In this document: piece by piece, positions 46,091 through 58,531 of the stretch
Layout: each line of letters opens with the position of its first letter
How positions within the stretch are numbered: position 1 is the stretch's first letter
Assembly (NCBI GenBank): GCA_951812925.1
Contig: OX638372.1
Span: 39,864,245-39,928,244 of the forward strand
Length of the DNA stretch: 64,000 nucleotides
Source of the DNA: Calliopum simillimum
Lineage: Eukaryota; Arthropoda; Insecta; Diptera; Lauxaniidae
Direction: 5' to 3'
Position numbers and translations under genes: made by a program
The notes under the pieces: generated by a model
What the model was told of the DNA's origin: nothing
Database searches by the model: none
Seen by the model: the letters and a program-made list of their open reading frames with translations, nothing else

Positions 46091-48184
46091 TCATTCCTAA
46101 GATACACTGATTTCCAAAATTTTAGCTCAATTGGCTTTGTAGTTTCTGAGTGATAATGCTTCACACGCACACACAGCCATTGTATATATAGATGAACCTT
46201 AAAAAATTGTACATATTAGCCATTGTTGAAGTATGTACTGAGGGGCGATTTTTTTACATATTCATTGACCCTAGATCCAATGATTTCGTAAGGTTTGAGA
46301 CAATTTTTTTGCCCCCAGATTGTTGTGCCCCTCAAAATACTATTTTTTTAGACGTAATTTCGCATGAAAAATCGCCATTAGAGCATCTACTCAAGAGTGT
46401 TACCACCGAACCAGAGGTGGCACACCCTTCTATTTTATCATTTCTTTTAGTCATAACATTAAGAAATCATATTTTAAGAGAAATATTGTAAAAAAATAAT
46501 CGCCTCCAGAGCAGCATGTTAGAAACCGAAAATTACCAGATTTTCGGTAAAAACCATTCACACAACTTGGGAGACCCATATCTGACTCGGCGAACCGAGA
46601 CCTACTCACACCGAAATCCACACTTGCTGAGATTTCCCCATATACATAAATTTATATGCATTTTAGCTAATAAATAACTTTCTTGTCAAAAATACTGTTT
46701 TTTAATTATGAAAATCTACCAAATGAAGCTTTTGGTAATTATTTCCTGTTTTTCCATCAAAAATTCCGAATTTTCCTAATTAATGCCTTATTGTCTCCTT
46801 AATTTGCTGTAGGTTTTAACGAATCAGCGCCACTAAGCCGGCTCGAAGCTGTATATTTCTATTCTTATAAACTTTATTCAATGCTTTTTGATACTTTTCC
46901 TTTTTTTCAATATTTTCCTTTTGGTAAATTTACTAAATTTTTGGAAAGTAGTTTTTAACGAAAAAAAAAAAAAAAAAAATTTCGATAGTCAGAAAATTTT
47001 AAAGCTAGGAACACTCTTAATATATTAAAAAAGTATTACAATGGTATTGCATCACAAACATCATTTCCATTTCTATGAATACTATGCAGGCAGATTTCAT
47101 TCATAAGATATTCTGTAAATTCCTTCGGAGAAGTAATAATAAAAATTCGCTCGTTTAGATTTGCTATGCAATTTAAAGTTCAGTCAAGTGTACAATCGCT
47201 CATTCCTTTCCATTAAATCCAATTTTTTTTGTTTTTCATCTTTATATCCAGCAACATATCAATATTAACGTGGTTTTTTACATTTCATAAGATATGATAT
47301 TCCAATATATTGCGTAATATATAAGGGAACCACATGATAAAACGAAGCCCAATGATTAAAATGAACATATAGGAAAAACTTAAAAATGTTGAGGAATCAA
47401 TAAAGAATGCAATCAGATATGCAAATAGTATGGAATTTTCCAAATATTGTTATATTATTTTACAATAATAAACTTTAATTTGATAATATTACTTGTCTTT
47501 TGTATAATTTCTAAAAATTGACTAGATTAGCATTTTTTCTTCATAATTTTGTACACTTTACTTAAAACATCGAAAATGTGGATATGCATGTATCCACCTT
47601 ATAAATTTCAATTTTATCTTCATATCTCAACAACAAACAAGGTATACAATTTCATCTTGGATTAAAGCTTTAAACCTTATGATGCCCCTAATTTCATGTA
47701 TTAGACACATGTAACCTGATCAGCATACTGCATAATTTTCTCACTCTCGCTTTTTCGCTTGAATCCTTTCCCAACGTTTTCATATTAAACATACCAAATA
47801 AGCCGTCTAACTTACCAACTGATATGTAGGTACACACGCACACACTTACAGTTACAAACACAAACGCATTAGCATACTTATGTCAGAAAATTTGCATAAT
47901 TTACAGCTTCTAGTAGTTTTCTCTAAGGTTAGGAATTTTGTTTTCTGTTTTTGCTTATTCGAAGAATTTTAGTAAAATAAAAGAGAAGAACAAAATCCAA
48001 CGTTGTTTCGAAATAGACTTGTTCCCCTTTCTAAATACATTCGGAATTTTAAACGCCTACATAAACGAAAACATGAAATGTTATTCACAGTTTATTCCAG
48101 TAGGAAACTGAGTAAAGTGTCTTTCGATACAAACATATCAAACATAATCAAACATAAATTTTTAATGTTGTCAGATGGTTGCTT
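46091..48184. other. Intergenic DNA, no gene seen
   Basis: AT-rich sequence with an A-run near 46960 and a short (AC)n-like stretch near 47832. The frames at 46192-46491 and 48003-48200 show no domain. Confidence 0.5.
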
Positions 48185-48800
48185 TCGAAAATTTATTTGA
48201 AATCTTCCTTTTTTCTGCGTTCGCCATTATAATTACACACTAAAAAATAATAGTTTAAATGGTTAAAAATTGATTGACGCTTAAATCGTTAAAAACTCGT
48301 CGAATCGAAATCTGCTTTGAGCACAACTAACAAAAAAAAAAAAACCTGGTGGCAACCATGAAAATTTTTCGTACAATTTCAGAAAGGTTTATCTGAGCGG
48401 TTCTGAGACCAAAAATTTAAATTTAGTCAAAAAAAAAAAAAAAAAAAATTAAATAAGATTTCCGAAAATGCCCAGGTGGCAACACTAAAAATGTATGTAG
48501 GATTTTTGAAAAGTTTGCTTAAGCGTTTTAAGACTAAATTCAATTTTTTTATTTAAATGAATGATTTAAGCAAAAGTAACAAAAAACAAAAAAAAAAAAA
48601 AAAACCGTGTGGCATCACCGAAAGTTTTGCAAAATTTAAAAAAAAGAATCTGAGCGTTTCTGAAATCAAAAATTTTTTTATAAATAGCTTAAGTAAAACT
48701 AACAAAAAAAAAAAAAAAAACCAGGTGGAGGGTTATTAAACGAAAAATGTTGAAATGTTGCAAAAACCGACGGAGAATGATGAAATGGAGAATGACGAAA
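48185..48800 (-). repeat. Dispersed repeat, inverted copy of the 25.4-25.96-kb element
   Basis: TTCGCCATTATAATTACACA, GATTGACGCTTAAATCG and GGTGGCAAC mirror the copy in DNAI7 intron 7. Here a unit of roughly 160-190 bp bounded by A-runs and (A)CC(A/T)(G/T)GTGGC repeats about three times, and it ends near ACGGAGAATGATG. Confidence 0.7.
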
Positions 48801-49271
48801 CGTTGCAAAAACAGTAATTTCACAATGAAAATAGTATTTTTTTTTTTTTTTAAAATGTTGAACTGTAATTGTTTATTGATTTTATTATAAAAATTCAAAT
48901 AATATGTTTACGCGGAGAATGATGTACACTTGTGTTTTTTACAAAATTTTAAACATAAAAAACATACGAATACTCGCTATCGAAAAACCAAAACTAACTG
49001 AATTGAAATACACTGAATCTCCTCTTTCTCTTCACTTTGAGTTCTCTATTTACTCAATTTTTGAAAAAATTTGCACTTAAAAAAAGAAATAGTATAAAAT
49101 GAAGGACCAACTTCTATGCATGTCAATTCTACATAAAAAAATTTTTTCGAAGAGTTAACGCAGACAAATAATAACTGAAATATATATACGAGTTCAATGT
49201 CGTATAAGTTTTTTTTTAGCAAATAACGTATGATGTGAAACGAGCAAATTAAGTGCACTAAGAAGAGATAA
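48801..49271. other. Intergenic DNA, no gene seen
   Basis: Low-complexity AT-rich sequence with homopolymer runs and no coding frame. Confidence 0.5.
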
Positions 49272-50362
49272 GGAACAGGACGGAGAGTGAGTTTTTAACA
49301 CTTTATTTTATAATTTCATAGAAAAAAATATTAATTTTCTTTTTATTATTGGATGTATGCATTAATTTCCATCGTTTTTCAAAAGATGTCGCCATCAATA
49401 CATGGTGACTTAAATGATAAATTAGAAACGTTATATCTGAAGCTTAGGCATCTGTCAACAACTCTGCATCATTTGATTTGAAAATTTTCACCCGCATCAT
49501 AAATTTTACTGTGCTCCAAAATGTCCGAGTTCGTGCCGAAAGAGCAACATTTGCGGGAAGTTTTACTTCACTACTATATTTCAAAGAAAACAGCTGCCGA
49601 AAGTCATCGCATTCTTGTAGAAGTTTATGGGGACTATGCTCCAGCTGAATCAAGCTGTCGTTAGTGGTTTCGACGGTTTAAAAGTTGTGATTTTAATGTC
49701 GAAGACAAAGAACGTCCTGGTCAGTACCAGCTAGGTGTGATCCATTATGAGCTGTTGCCAGGTGGCCAAACCATTAATGCTCAACTTTATCGTCAACAAT
49801 TGATCCGATTAAAGCAAAAAATCCAGGCAGAGCGGCCAACGTATGCGACCAGACACAAATCAATCATTTTCCACCACAATAACGCTCGGCCACATATTGC
49901 TGCCCCAGTCAAAAATTACCTGGAAAACAACGGATGGGAAATCTATACAAATTTTGCCTCACCCGCCTCATAGCCCAAACCTTGCACCATCCGATCGATG
50001 CAGAATGCCCTATCAGGAATACGCTTCACTTAAGTTCAAGATATCGAAAATTGGCTCGATTCGTTTTTGGCCGCCAAGCTGGCGCAGTTTTTCTGGGATG
50101 GAATCCATAAATTGCCAGAAAGATGGGAAAAGGTAGTGACTAGCGATGGGTAATACTTTGAATAAAATACATTGTACCATTTTCTTAAAATAAAGTTTCA
50201 AATAAAAAAAAAAAAAACGATGCATACACCCAATTATTTTTTTTTCTAGCAATTTATATAGAAACTCTGGTCAGTTATCTGTATTAAATATCAATTTTTA
50301 AATTTAAACATGGTTTTGAGCCCCAGGATATTTAATGGTACATTTTTTGGAGATTCACCCAT
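49272..50362 (+). repeat. Dispersed repeat (11.37-11.59-kb family) split by a mariner
   Basis: Left part 49272-49344 (GGAACAGGACGGAGAGTGAG...) and right part 50237-50362 (TTTCTAGCAATTTATATAGA ... GGAGATTCACCCATA) together match the uninterrupted copy at 11370-11590. Confidence 0.7.
49345..50236 (+). mobile_element. Deleted mariner (DD34D) with terminal repeats
   Basis: Ends share TTGG(A/G)TGTATGCAT in inverse orientation (49350 and about 50230-50218). The frame from 49522 encodes a mariner N terminus (EFVPKEQHLREVLLHYYISK, then SHRILVEVYGDYAPAES and FNVEDKERPG). A deletion then joins it to the C-terminal half (LGVIHYELLPGG ...). The first catalytic Asp (GDE block) is lost with the deletion, and the second is changed to Asn (HHNNARPH). 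The third region reads SPNLAPSD after a frameshift, followed by FFWDGIHKLPERWEKVV. Stops after SSCR and near 49971 confirm a dead copy. Its interruption of an older repeat shows it inserted later. Confidence 0.85.
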
Positions 50363-51212
50363 ATGCTATTCTATCTTTCAAGGGAAGGTCTTATTTTCGT
50401 TGATCCGCTTACGCTAGACTTTACTCCGTTTATCGTAGAATTGGGTACGAAAAACGTTTTTGTTGGTCAGGCTTGCTCCACCATATTTTCTGATAAAACT
50501 AAAAACACGAAATAAGTAATTCGAAAGGAGTTGAGACGAACTGTTTCCTTTGACATAAGGGTCGATATTCGACAAAAGCTTAATTTTATTCAAAGTAAAG
50601 ACATTTCCTACAGGCTGTTGCTAGTTCTCCACAGGGTATTGCTAGTTGTTCTAATGCGTGAATATGCTTAAATAAATTAACATGTGAAGTTTCCCTTGTG
50701 CATAGTTTTAATGGGAATATGTGAGGGCTGTAGTTTTTTTTATCTGCGTTAATGTGCAATTGTGTTACTTTAAGTGTGCGCACGTGTAATTGAAGTTGTG
50801 TGATTTAATAAGACTTAATTTAAGTTTTGACAGATTTGCATTCTCAATAAAGTTTTCTTTATCATTTGAAATTTAAAGAATGTTATTATAGCTATAAAAT
50901 AATCATTTCCCAGGTATGTAATTGCATTGCCTTGGAGAACACATGACGTATGATCAACATCATACACTTATTTGAACTAAAATAATTGCTGTAAGTGGTC
51001 ACAAAAATATACATACAATTACAAAGTTTCCTTCCAAATATATAAATATGGTTTCGTAAAACTTTTTTTAACTTCAATTGACTATGAATGAAACATATTT
51101 TTATTTTTTAATTAAAAAGTATGAAAACAATGCGACGCTTTGTTTGACTTTGTGTGGTTTTTGTCAGAACTTAATCAATTCAATCAATTACTTACGGTTA
51201 AATCACTCAACT
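50363..51212. other. Intergenic DNA, no gene seen
   Basis: No recognisable frame or repeat end in AT-rich sequence. Confidence 0.5.
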
Positions 51213-51256
51213 GTATGTATGTATTGATATGTATGTATGAATGTATGTATGAATAT
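51213..51256. repeat. Short (GTAT)n-type microsatellite
   Basis: Imperfect GTATGTATGAATG units, about 44 bp. Confidence 0.8.
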
Positions 51257-51589
51257 TAATTAATTTATTTCTGAATTGATTTTTGTATGCGTGTGAGTGT
51301 TTGCGTGTGTGTATGAAATTTGACTTACAAATTTGAAGTCTATAAAATGCTGCAAACCCATATTCATAAATAACACATAGCCACAATCAAATGTATGTAA
51401 GTAGGCATGAAGTAAAATGTGTGTCTGTGAGTAATGGTGTTTGATGTCAAGTAGGAAAGATTAAAAAGAATATTTTTGTTTGTGCTTTTTTGGCAATTTA
51501 TTCATTTTAGTTCTTTTTTTAGATTTAATTAAAAAAAATAAATCTTTTTGAAAAAAAAAAGATTGAAAATGCTGTCGAAGAATAAAATA

Positions 51590-51955
51590 ATAAGGGGATT
51601 CCTTTAAACTCGTAAAAGCCTCGAAAAGCACGTAAACCTCGAAAACTTTCAAGCCTCGTAAACAAAATTTAAAAATTTGTATGAAAAAAAAGTTTATCAG
51701 GCCTCGAAAACTTACGAGGCAAATTCGATGCGTAAATAGCCTCGAAAAAGTACGAGAGCGATTGTTGTCAAATAAATGTATTGAAAAAATATTTTTTGTT
51801 TTGAAAATTGAATTTGAATTGAATATTTTTCAAATTATATGACAGCTGATACGTTGCTTACACGTTTTTAGAAATGTGTGTTCCTGAAAACAAGCTCGGA
51901 AACTTTCGAGTTTTTCATGGTTTACGAATTTACTAGATTAAAGGTATCCCCTTAA
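51590..51955. repeat. MITE-like element, possible second piggyBac-type
   Basis: AAGGGGATTCCTTTAA (51591) is inverted at the right end (TTAAAGGTATCCCCTT). The right flank is TTAA; the left flank reads ATAA, one base off the TTAA expected for piggyBac. The interior is rich in CCTCGAAAA(C/G) and CTCGTAAA motifs in both orientations. Confidence 0.55.
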
Positions 51956-52946
51956 AAAGAATTTAATGAAAGCTTAAGAACTTGAATATCTTTTCTGGTT
52001 TTAGAAATTTGAAAAAATATTGAAAAATTCGAAAAATTTAGAATAGTTAACATACCGTAAGCAGTGGTGACCTTGATACGAAAAAGTAGAATTTTTAAGT
52101 TTAAAAGCTTAAAATTTCAATAATTTTAAAATTTTTTTGGGGATGGTTTTTAGCTTTAATGAAATAAAATTTTTACGAAGTAATTACAGTTATTTTAAAA
52201 TAATATTTTTGTATGTAGATTAAAGTCACCCCACCCTAGAGGTGACTTTAACTTTCATTGAGTTTACACGCTATACCCTTAACGCTGCAAAATCACAGTA
52301 TCAGATTTTATTAACTGAAGTTCTCTCAACATTTTGGTATATTTGTATAGGCAATCGGCTTAGTTTATGAGATGTTTGCAAGGACGAGATTAAAAAAAAA
52401 ACTAAAATTTTTGATAATCTCGGTTTCAGCCTTTGGTATGTTTTACTTAATTGTGAATATGTTACATTAAATAACAATACTGATATTAAAAGCTGAGCAA
52501 AACTTAAAAATTCCACATAAACAAGATAAAAATCCATTGAAAATTAGAAAACAAAAAATACTTGATTCAAAAAATTTTGAGTATGAAAAAAATTTTTAGT
52601 AGGTAACTCTAAAAAATACGTTTTTTGCTACGGGTTTCGGTGGCCTTATTTATGCAAAATTATGCTAAATAAATAATATGAAATATCTTTTCTGGGTGGC
52701 CATTTCCAGTATTGACCTGAGCTGGTCATTCAGTCCACATTTGCTCCTTCATTGTCGATGTTGGCAATCACATAGTTCACCTGTGTTTTGGGAGTCAATT
52801 TGGCCCGAGTTTGGGTTTCTTTTGAGCCAGCCTAACATTACAAAGTTTTTTAGGGGTGACTTTAGACCGGTTAAAAGTCACCCCAAAAACCTTGTTTTGT
52901 AACATACTTCCATATAAAAATGCGTTAAAAATACTTGGAGGCAAAT
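51956..52946. other. Intergenic DNA with several GGGGTGACTTTA motifs
   Basis: AAAGTCACCCC occurs near 52214 and 52874 and its inverse near 52229 and 52855, forming short hairpins, probably the edges of an eroded repeat. No coding frame. Confidence 0.45.
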
Positions 52947-54194
52947 AAAGGGTTTTTCAATAAGAGCGCATCAAAAGTTTTTTTAAATAAAACAAAAACG
53001 GTTTTGGATATCAATAAAATTCTTTATTCTTGTGAAAGTACATTTGATGCCATTATGTATTTAACTCGATTTCTTTTGCATGGTCACCACGGGCACGCTG
53101 AACCCAATTTTCGACGGTTTTCAAGCATAAATGGGCCGATACTGCTGCAATTTCACGATTGATATTCGTACGACTTGATGGCATTAACCATAGACTTGAT
53201 GTAGCCTCACAGGAAATAGTCTAACGGAGTCAAATTGCACGACCGAGGTGGCCAATCGACTGGGCCATTTCGTGAGATAACACGTTCACCAAACTTGGTT
53301 TTCAATAAATTGATTGTGATATCGCTGTGTGGCTTGTGGCGCCGTTGTGTTAAAACCACATATTGTCCAATTCGGGCCAAAAATATTCGGTTATCATTGA
53401 ACGGTAGCGATTCCCATTCACAGTAATGAGCCGGTCTTGATCATCACGGAAAGAGTACGGCCCAATGACGCCGCCGGCCCATAAGCCGCACGAAACCGTA
53501 ATTTTTTCGAGATGCAATGGTGACTCATGGAGTGCGTGTGGACTGCTGCCTGACCAATAACGCATATTTTGCTTATTGACGAAGCCATTCAGCCAGAAAT
53601 GAGCCTCATCGCTGAAGATGATTTTTCGATGAAAATCCGAATCATTTTCAAGTTGTTGCTCAGCCCAATTCACGAACATACGACGTTTTTGGTGATCAAG
53701 CGGCTTTAGTTCTTGCGTCAATTTGATCTTGTAAGGATGTAGGTCAAGATCTTTTCGCAAAATTCGCCACAATGACGTCACAGAGATGCCCAACGCTTGA
53801 GAACGAAGTGTGAGAGACACATTTGGGCTTTCTTGAACTGAAGCCTCAGCGCCAGCAATATTCTTGACAGTACTGGCATTTCTTTGTCTCACTAGCACGA
53901 GAAAATTGTGTGCTGTGCCTGTGGATTCAAATTTTTCCACTAGACGCTCAATTGTTGATCTGATAGGACGATTATGACGACCATAAATTGGTCGTAATTC
54001 TCTTAAAGTTGAGGCCACTGACTCCGAATTGCGTTAGTAAATTTTAATAATTTCTACTCGTTGTTGGCTCGTATATCTTTCCATAATGAAATAGCAAACC
54101 TTATTGTAGAGAAATGTCAAGAGAGCGGGAAAAGTATGGCGTCGTTTGCTGTCCCTATCGGTCTCCTTTTGTAGCGTCCCTATTGAAAAACCCT
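52947..54194 (-). mobile_element. Nearly full-length IS630/Tc1-like transposon with TIRs and TA duplication
   Basis: The ends AAGGGTTTTTCAATAAG (52948) and CTATTGAAAAACCCTT (to 54194) form inverted repeats flanked by TA, as expected for Tc1/mariner-type insertion. On the minus strand ATG at about 54084 starts MERYTSQQRVEIIKIY, then a TAA stop. The open frame 54018-53350 covers the helix-turn-helix region (LRELRPIYGRHNRPIRSTIE), the linker and the first catalytic Asp (FSDEAHFWLNGFVNKQN). A stop follows DNMWF, the second catalytic Asp reads Asn (HNGAT), and YFL*GY carries a stop in place of Trp; the final KEIELNT is still readable. So it is complete in outline but inactive. It is the best template for the two IS630-like remnants in DNAI7 introns. 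Confidence 0.9.
53350..54018 (-). pseudogene. IS630-like transposase, main open segment
   Basis: A 222-codon open segment of the transposase of the element at 52947-54194. It contains the N-terminal paired-type DNA-binding region, the NVSLTLRSQALGISVTSLWR linker and the first part of the DDE catalytic domain. The true start lies upstream, across the stop near 54036, and the C-terminal third is broken. Confidence 0.85.
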
Positions 54195-54439
54195 TTATAT
54201 CCATCAAAATCGATTGATTAGGGAAGAAAATTAAATAAAAATTCTAGTGATATTACTCACCAAACGCCAGCGATTTTCTTTCTTGTCAATAAATAGTAAT
54301 TTTCTGAGCGTTAAAAATTCGACATAAGACAACTTCTAGAAATTACAACAATATATCTGAAAGTTTGCGTTCAAATGAAATATTGAAAATACAAACGCTA
54401 AAAACCAATGCTTTAAGGATACTGATTGATTCAATACAA

Positions 54440-57400
54440 ATTGATGACTAGTCTTTGAGTTGATTGATCCCCTGTTTTGGCCCAAAAATGTGGTAGTTCA
54501 TGAGTTCGTTCCTCGGCATAAGTCAAATCGTCAAAGTGTTAGCTCAAAAAGTCTTACTTTGCCTAATAATACTCAAAATACTTCTCTGCCTTCTCATGAT
54601 TCTGCTTCAAAAAACTAATTGAGTTTAATATACTTTATCAGAATGTTAGAGGCTTAAATACTAAGCTTAATAACATCTTTATTAACAGTAGTGGATTTGA
54701 ATACCATATTATCTGTTTTTCTGAAACATGGCTTAAACCCAGTACGTTAAGTACTGAAGTTTTTGCAAGCAACTTCATAATATATCGTAAAGATAGAAAT
54801 TCTATTCCAAATAATAATTCTAGTGGTGGTGGTGTTTTAATCGCTGTCTGCTCAAACTTATTCTCCCAAGAAATCGTTTTGGAAGAGTTCCTAGACATTG
54901 AATTCTGTTGTGTTTTTGTTAAATTTCAACTTTTAACCTTATATATAACCTGTTCATATATTCCACCTCACTCCAGCTATGATGTTTACATTAAACATTA
55001 TAATGCAATAAAACTTGTAAGCTATAAGTTAAAAGCTGACGCTCACTTAATGGTTACAGGTGATTTTAATTTACCAAACATCTCTTGGAGTTCCAATACT
55101 TTGGATCCTATAAAGTTGCTTCCATCGCCAGGCAACCAGCTTGAAACAGATTTTTTAAATTCTATATCTGCTTTGGGACTTTTTCAAGTAAATCACGTAC
55201 TGAATCTGAGGTCTAAAACGTTAGATTTGATTTTCTTTGATGACAGTGATATTATTCGTATCTCACGCTGTGATCCTTTAGCGTTGCCTGAAGACTCCTA
55301 CCATCCTTCCCTGGAAATTGTATTAGAAGTACATGTGACTAGAAGCATTAAAGACAGTTTCACAGGCGATAAATCTTTTTACTTCAAGAAAACTAATTAT
55401 GTTTTATTGAATGAGATGCTATCTGAAATTGATTGGAACTCTGTTCTTCATCTCGATGAAGACATCATTACGGCTAAAAGTCTTAATGATATAGTCTTAT
55501 CCTTTAATAATGCTGTTATTGGTTGTTTTGAACATTCTGTACCAAAATTTTTTAAATCTGCTTCTTCTGGCCCAATCTGGTTTACTAATGTGATACGTAA
55601 ATTGAGAAACTTAAAATCTAAACTTTACAGAAAGTTCAAAATGTCGTCCAAATCTACAGACTACACCAATTATTGTTCTGCAAGGAATAGGTATCAATTA
55701 TTATGCAATAAAGCCTATCAATCATACCTACAAAAGGTAAAACTAAATTTGAAATCCGATCCCAAGTCTTTCTGGAGCTTCATTAAATTAAAACGAACGG
55801 CAATGAAATTCGATGAAGTGGAATCCGATGATGATTTTAATATTTGTAATCTTTTTGCAAAATTTTTTCAATCTACTTACTCATCGTCTACATATAATTG
55901 TAATGATTATCCTTTTCCAGTAGCTTCGGGTCTGGTAAGAATGCCACATATTGATGAGGACATCGTCCTTAGCAAATTAAGCAAAATTAAAATTTCATTT
56001 GCTGCAGGACCCGATGGTATTCCATCTTGTGTTCTTAAAAATTGCTGTGAAGTTCTCGCTTTCCCAATCTATGAAATATTCAAAAAATCTCTAACTTGCG
56101 GCATTTTCCCTGAAGTGTGGAAGGCATCTTTTATAATTCCTTTACATAAATCTGGTAGCAGATCTATGATATCTAATTATAGGGGGATTGCTAAATTAAG
56201 CGCACTGCCTAAACTTTTCGAGCACATTTTAACTTTGCAAATTGCTCATAGTTCTAATCCTTACATTTCTCCTCACCAGCATGGCTTTTTGCAAGGTAGA
56301 TCAACTGTAACAAATTTGATGGAGTTCTCTACTTGCACAATCAATAATTTTGATAAGGGCTATCAGACTGATGTTATTTACACCGATTTTAGTAAAGCTT
56401 TCGATGTTGTTAATCATGATTTGTTGCTTTTAAAACTCTCCTTGATTGGTTTTCCAAGTCTTTTGCTTGAATGGATTCGTTCTTATTTACGCAAATGAAT
56501 ATCCCGTTACATCTGGAGTTCCCCAGGGCAGTCATATTGGTCCATTATTATTTATTTTGTTTATGAATGATATGCCATCCGTCATAAATACTAGTTACGT
56601 GCTAATGTATGCCGACGACGTCAAACTTTTTAAGCCTATCAAAAATGCATTTGACTCTTTCTGCCTACAACATGATATAGATAATTTTACAGCTTGGTGT
56701 AAAATTAATTGCATGACCTTAAATTTAAATAAATGCAAATTAATGTCATTTTCACGCAGGCCTTTAATTCTTTACAACTACAAAGTTGTTGATTGCATTC
56801 TGGAACGTCTTATATCCTTTGAAGACCTAGGAGTAACCATGGATTCCAAACTAAGCTTTAATCTACATATCTCCAAAATTGTGAGCAAAGCTAATAGTGT
56901 TCTCGGTTTCATGAAACGTTGGTCTAAAGAATTTTCTGATCCTTACGTAACAAAGTTATTATTCACCTCGCCCATTTTAGAGTATGGTTCTGTTGTTTGG
57001 AGTCCTCATTATGAATGCCATATCAATTCTATTGAATCAGTTCAAAAACAGTTTCTTTTATTTGCTTTAAGAAATCTTCCATGGGATCCTAGCATCAATT
57101 TGCCCCCTTAAAGACATAGGTTGAAGCTAATTAATTTACCTACTCTAAAAAATTGGAGAACCATGCTTAACATATGTTTTTTACTTAAGCTTATAAAAGG
57201 CGATATTATTAGTGAATACTTATTAAGTATGGTTACCTTTAATGTACCTTATCGCCCAACTAGAAATTTTGAATTTTTCCATCTGCGTCATCATAGAACT
57301 AACTACATGCTTCAAGAGCCACTTCGACGCTCTTGTAGTGATTTTAACATGGTTTTTAATGTAATCGATTTTAATGAATCCTTTCATCAAATTAATAAAA

Positions 57401-58121
57401 AAATTATAGATTACTTGGAAAACATCATTCTGTAAGATTGCAGCGGCTTGTCACAGAGTGCTACTTTGCTATTTTCTTTAAGAACTAAGCGTCCATTGTG
57501 CACGCGTTCTTTTGAATTTCAGCATCCACAGTCCATAACTGTGCCAACTCTTTACATCGCTTAGCTGCGGTATCATTTTCAGCCGACAAGAAATACAACG
57601 ATTTTTATGACATGCATCGTTACATCATCCACTAATTTCATTTAGATGGCAATTCATCGTACCAGCTTCCACAAAGCGTTTTATCTAACGCTGTGGCCAT
57701 ACCGCTCCTTCCAGCGCTTTTCGTCGAGATAGTGGTTGCAATGTATAGCGTCCATCTAGCGCTATGGTGGTTCTTGAGCACCATTCTCTGCCGTGCCACA
57801 GCCCCTGGGCAAAGAGTTCAGAAAAGCGATTTAAGAAAACTCTTGCAGTATTCTTTCAAATTGCATATTTCAATAATGCTTTGTTCCGGTACTATTTGAA
57901 CCACCTTGTTTGTAACCACTACTTTCGGATCCAGCCGGCTGTTACCTGGCTCTTATTTGTGAGCTGTTTTTATACGAAATTACAATTTTTAGTCTCGCTC
58001 ATTTGTTTTAATGTTTATATTTTTCAATTGTATTATAAAAAAATCATTATTGTAATTTATAAGGGCATTCAGCTCAGTAAATGAAACTTAAATAAATAAA
58101 TAAATAAATTAATAAATAAAT
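54440..58121 (+). mobile_element. Jockey/CR1-like non-LTR retrotransposon, 5'-truncated
   Basis: Copies itself by target-primed reverse transcription. The probable C terminus of ORF1 lies at 54480-54620 (HKSNRQSVSSKSLTLPNN). ORF2 begins near 54615 and runs with small breaks to 57435. About 670 bp of likely 3' UTR follow, and a tail of AAATA units at 58092-58121 closes the element. The 5' end of ORF1 is missing. Assignment to the jockey/CR1 group rests on the endonuclease-RT order and the style of the motifs; the exact clade is uncertain. Confidence 0.85.
54615..57435 (+). pseudogene. LINE ORF2: AP endonuclease plus reverse transcriptase, frameshifted
   Basis: The protein opens with YQNVRGLNTKLNN and ICFSETWL, continues with the endonuclease motif MVTGDFNLPNISW (55051-55090), and then a linker. 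The RT domain includes AAGPDGIPSCVLKN near 56001, NYRGIAKLSALPKLFE near 56178, TDFSKAFDVVNHDLL (first catalytic Asp, 56382-56425), SGVPQGSHIGPLLF near 56513 and MYADDVKLF (catalytic YADD, 56606-56632). The C-terminal part ends SFHQINKKIIDYLENIIL. A frameshift near 56495 splits the RT between its first two catalytic blocks, and an in-frame stop at 57109-57111 separates the last 108 codons. With only these two lesions after 54615 it is a fairly young, inactive copy. Confidence 0.9.
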
Positions 58122-58343
58122 ACTACGATTTTAATCTTTTTTCCTTGCCGGTTGAAGACACCCCCGGATGTTAAAGTCACACCTGCTTATGATAGTGAAA
58201 AATATGTGGAAAAAGAATGAGAAGGTCCACCAATCAACATTGGAAAGTTTTTAAAAAAGCAAACAATATTGAATACATTAATAAATAGTAAAATGCATTA
58301 AAAGTCAAAATTGTGATTCACGAGACATTTTGATCATTTTTAT

Positions 58344-58492
58344 ACCCTACACCCAGGGTATATTCACTTTGTCCTTCCGTTTGTAACGCAGAGAAGGAGG
58401 CGTGGCAGGTAAAGAAAAGTATATATATTCTTGATCAGCGTCACCTCCTGAGTTGATATAGCCATGTCCGTCTGTCTGGCTGGCTGGCTGGG

Positions 58493-58531
<39 letters not shown>

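Noticed and set aside
54638..54898. Minus-strand frame of 86 codons
   Set aside because: Antisense to the LINE endonuclease domain, which is clearly coding on the plus strand.
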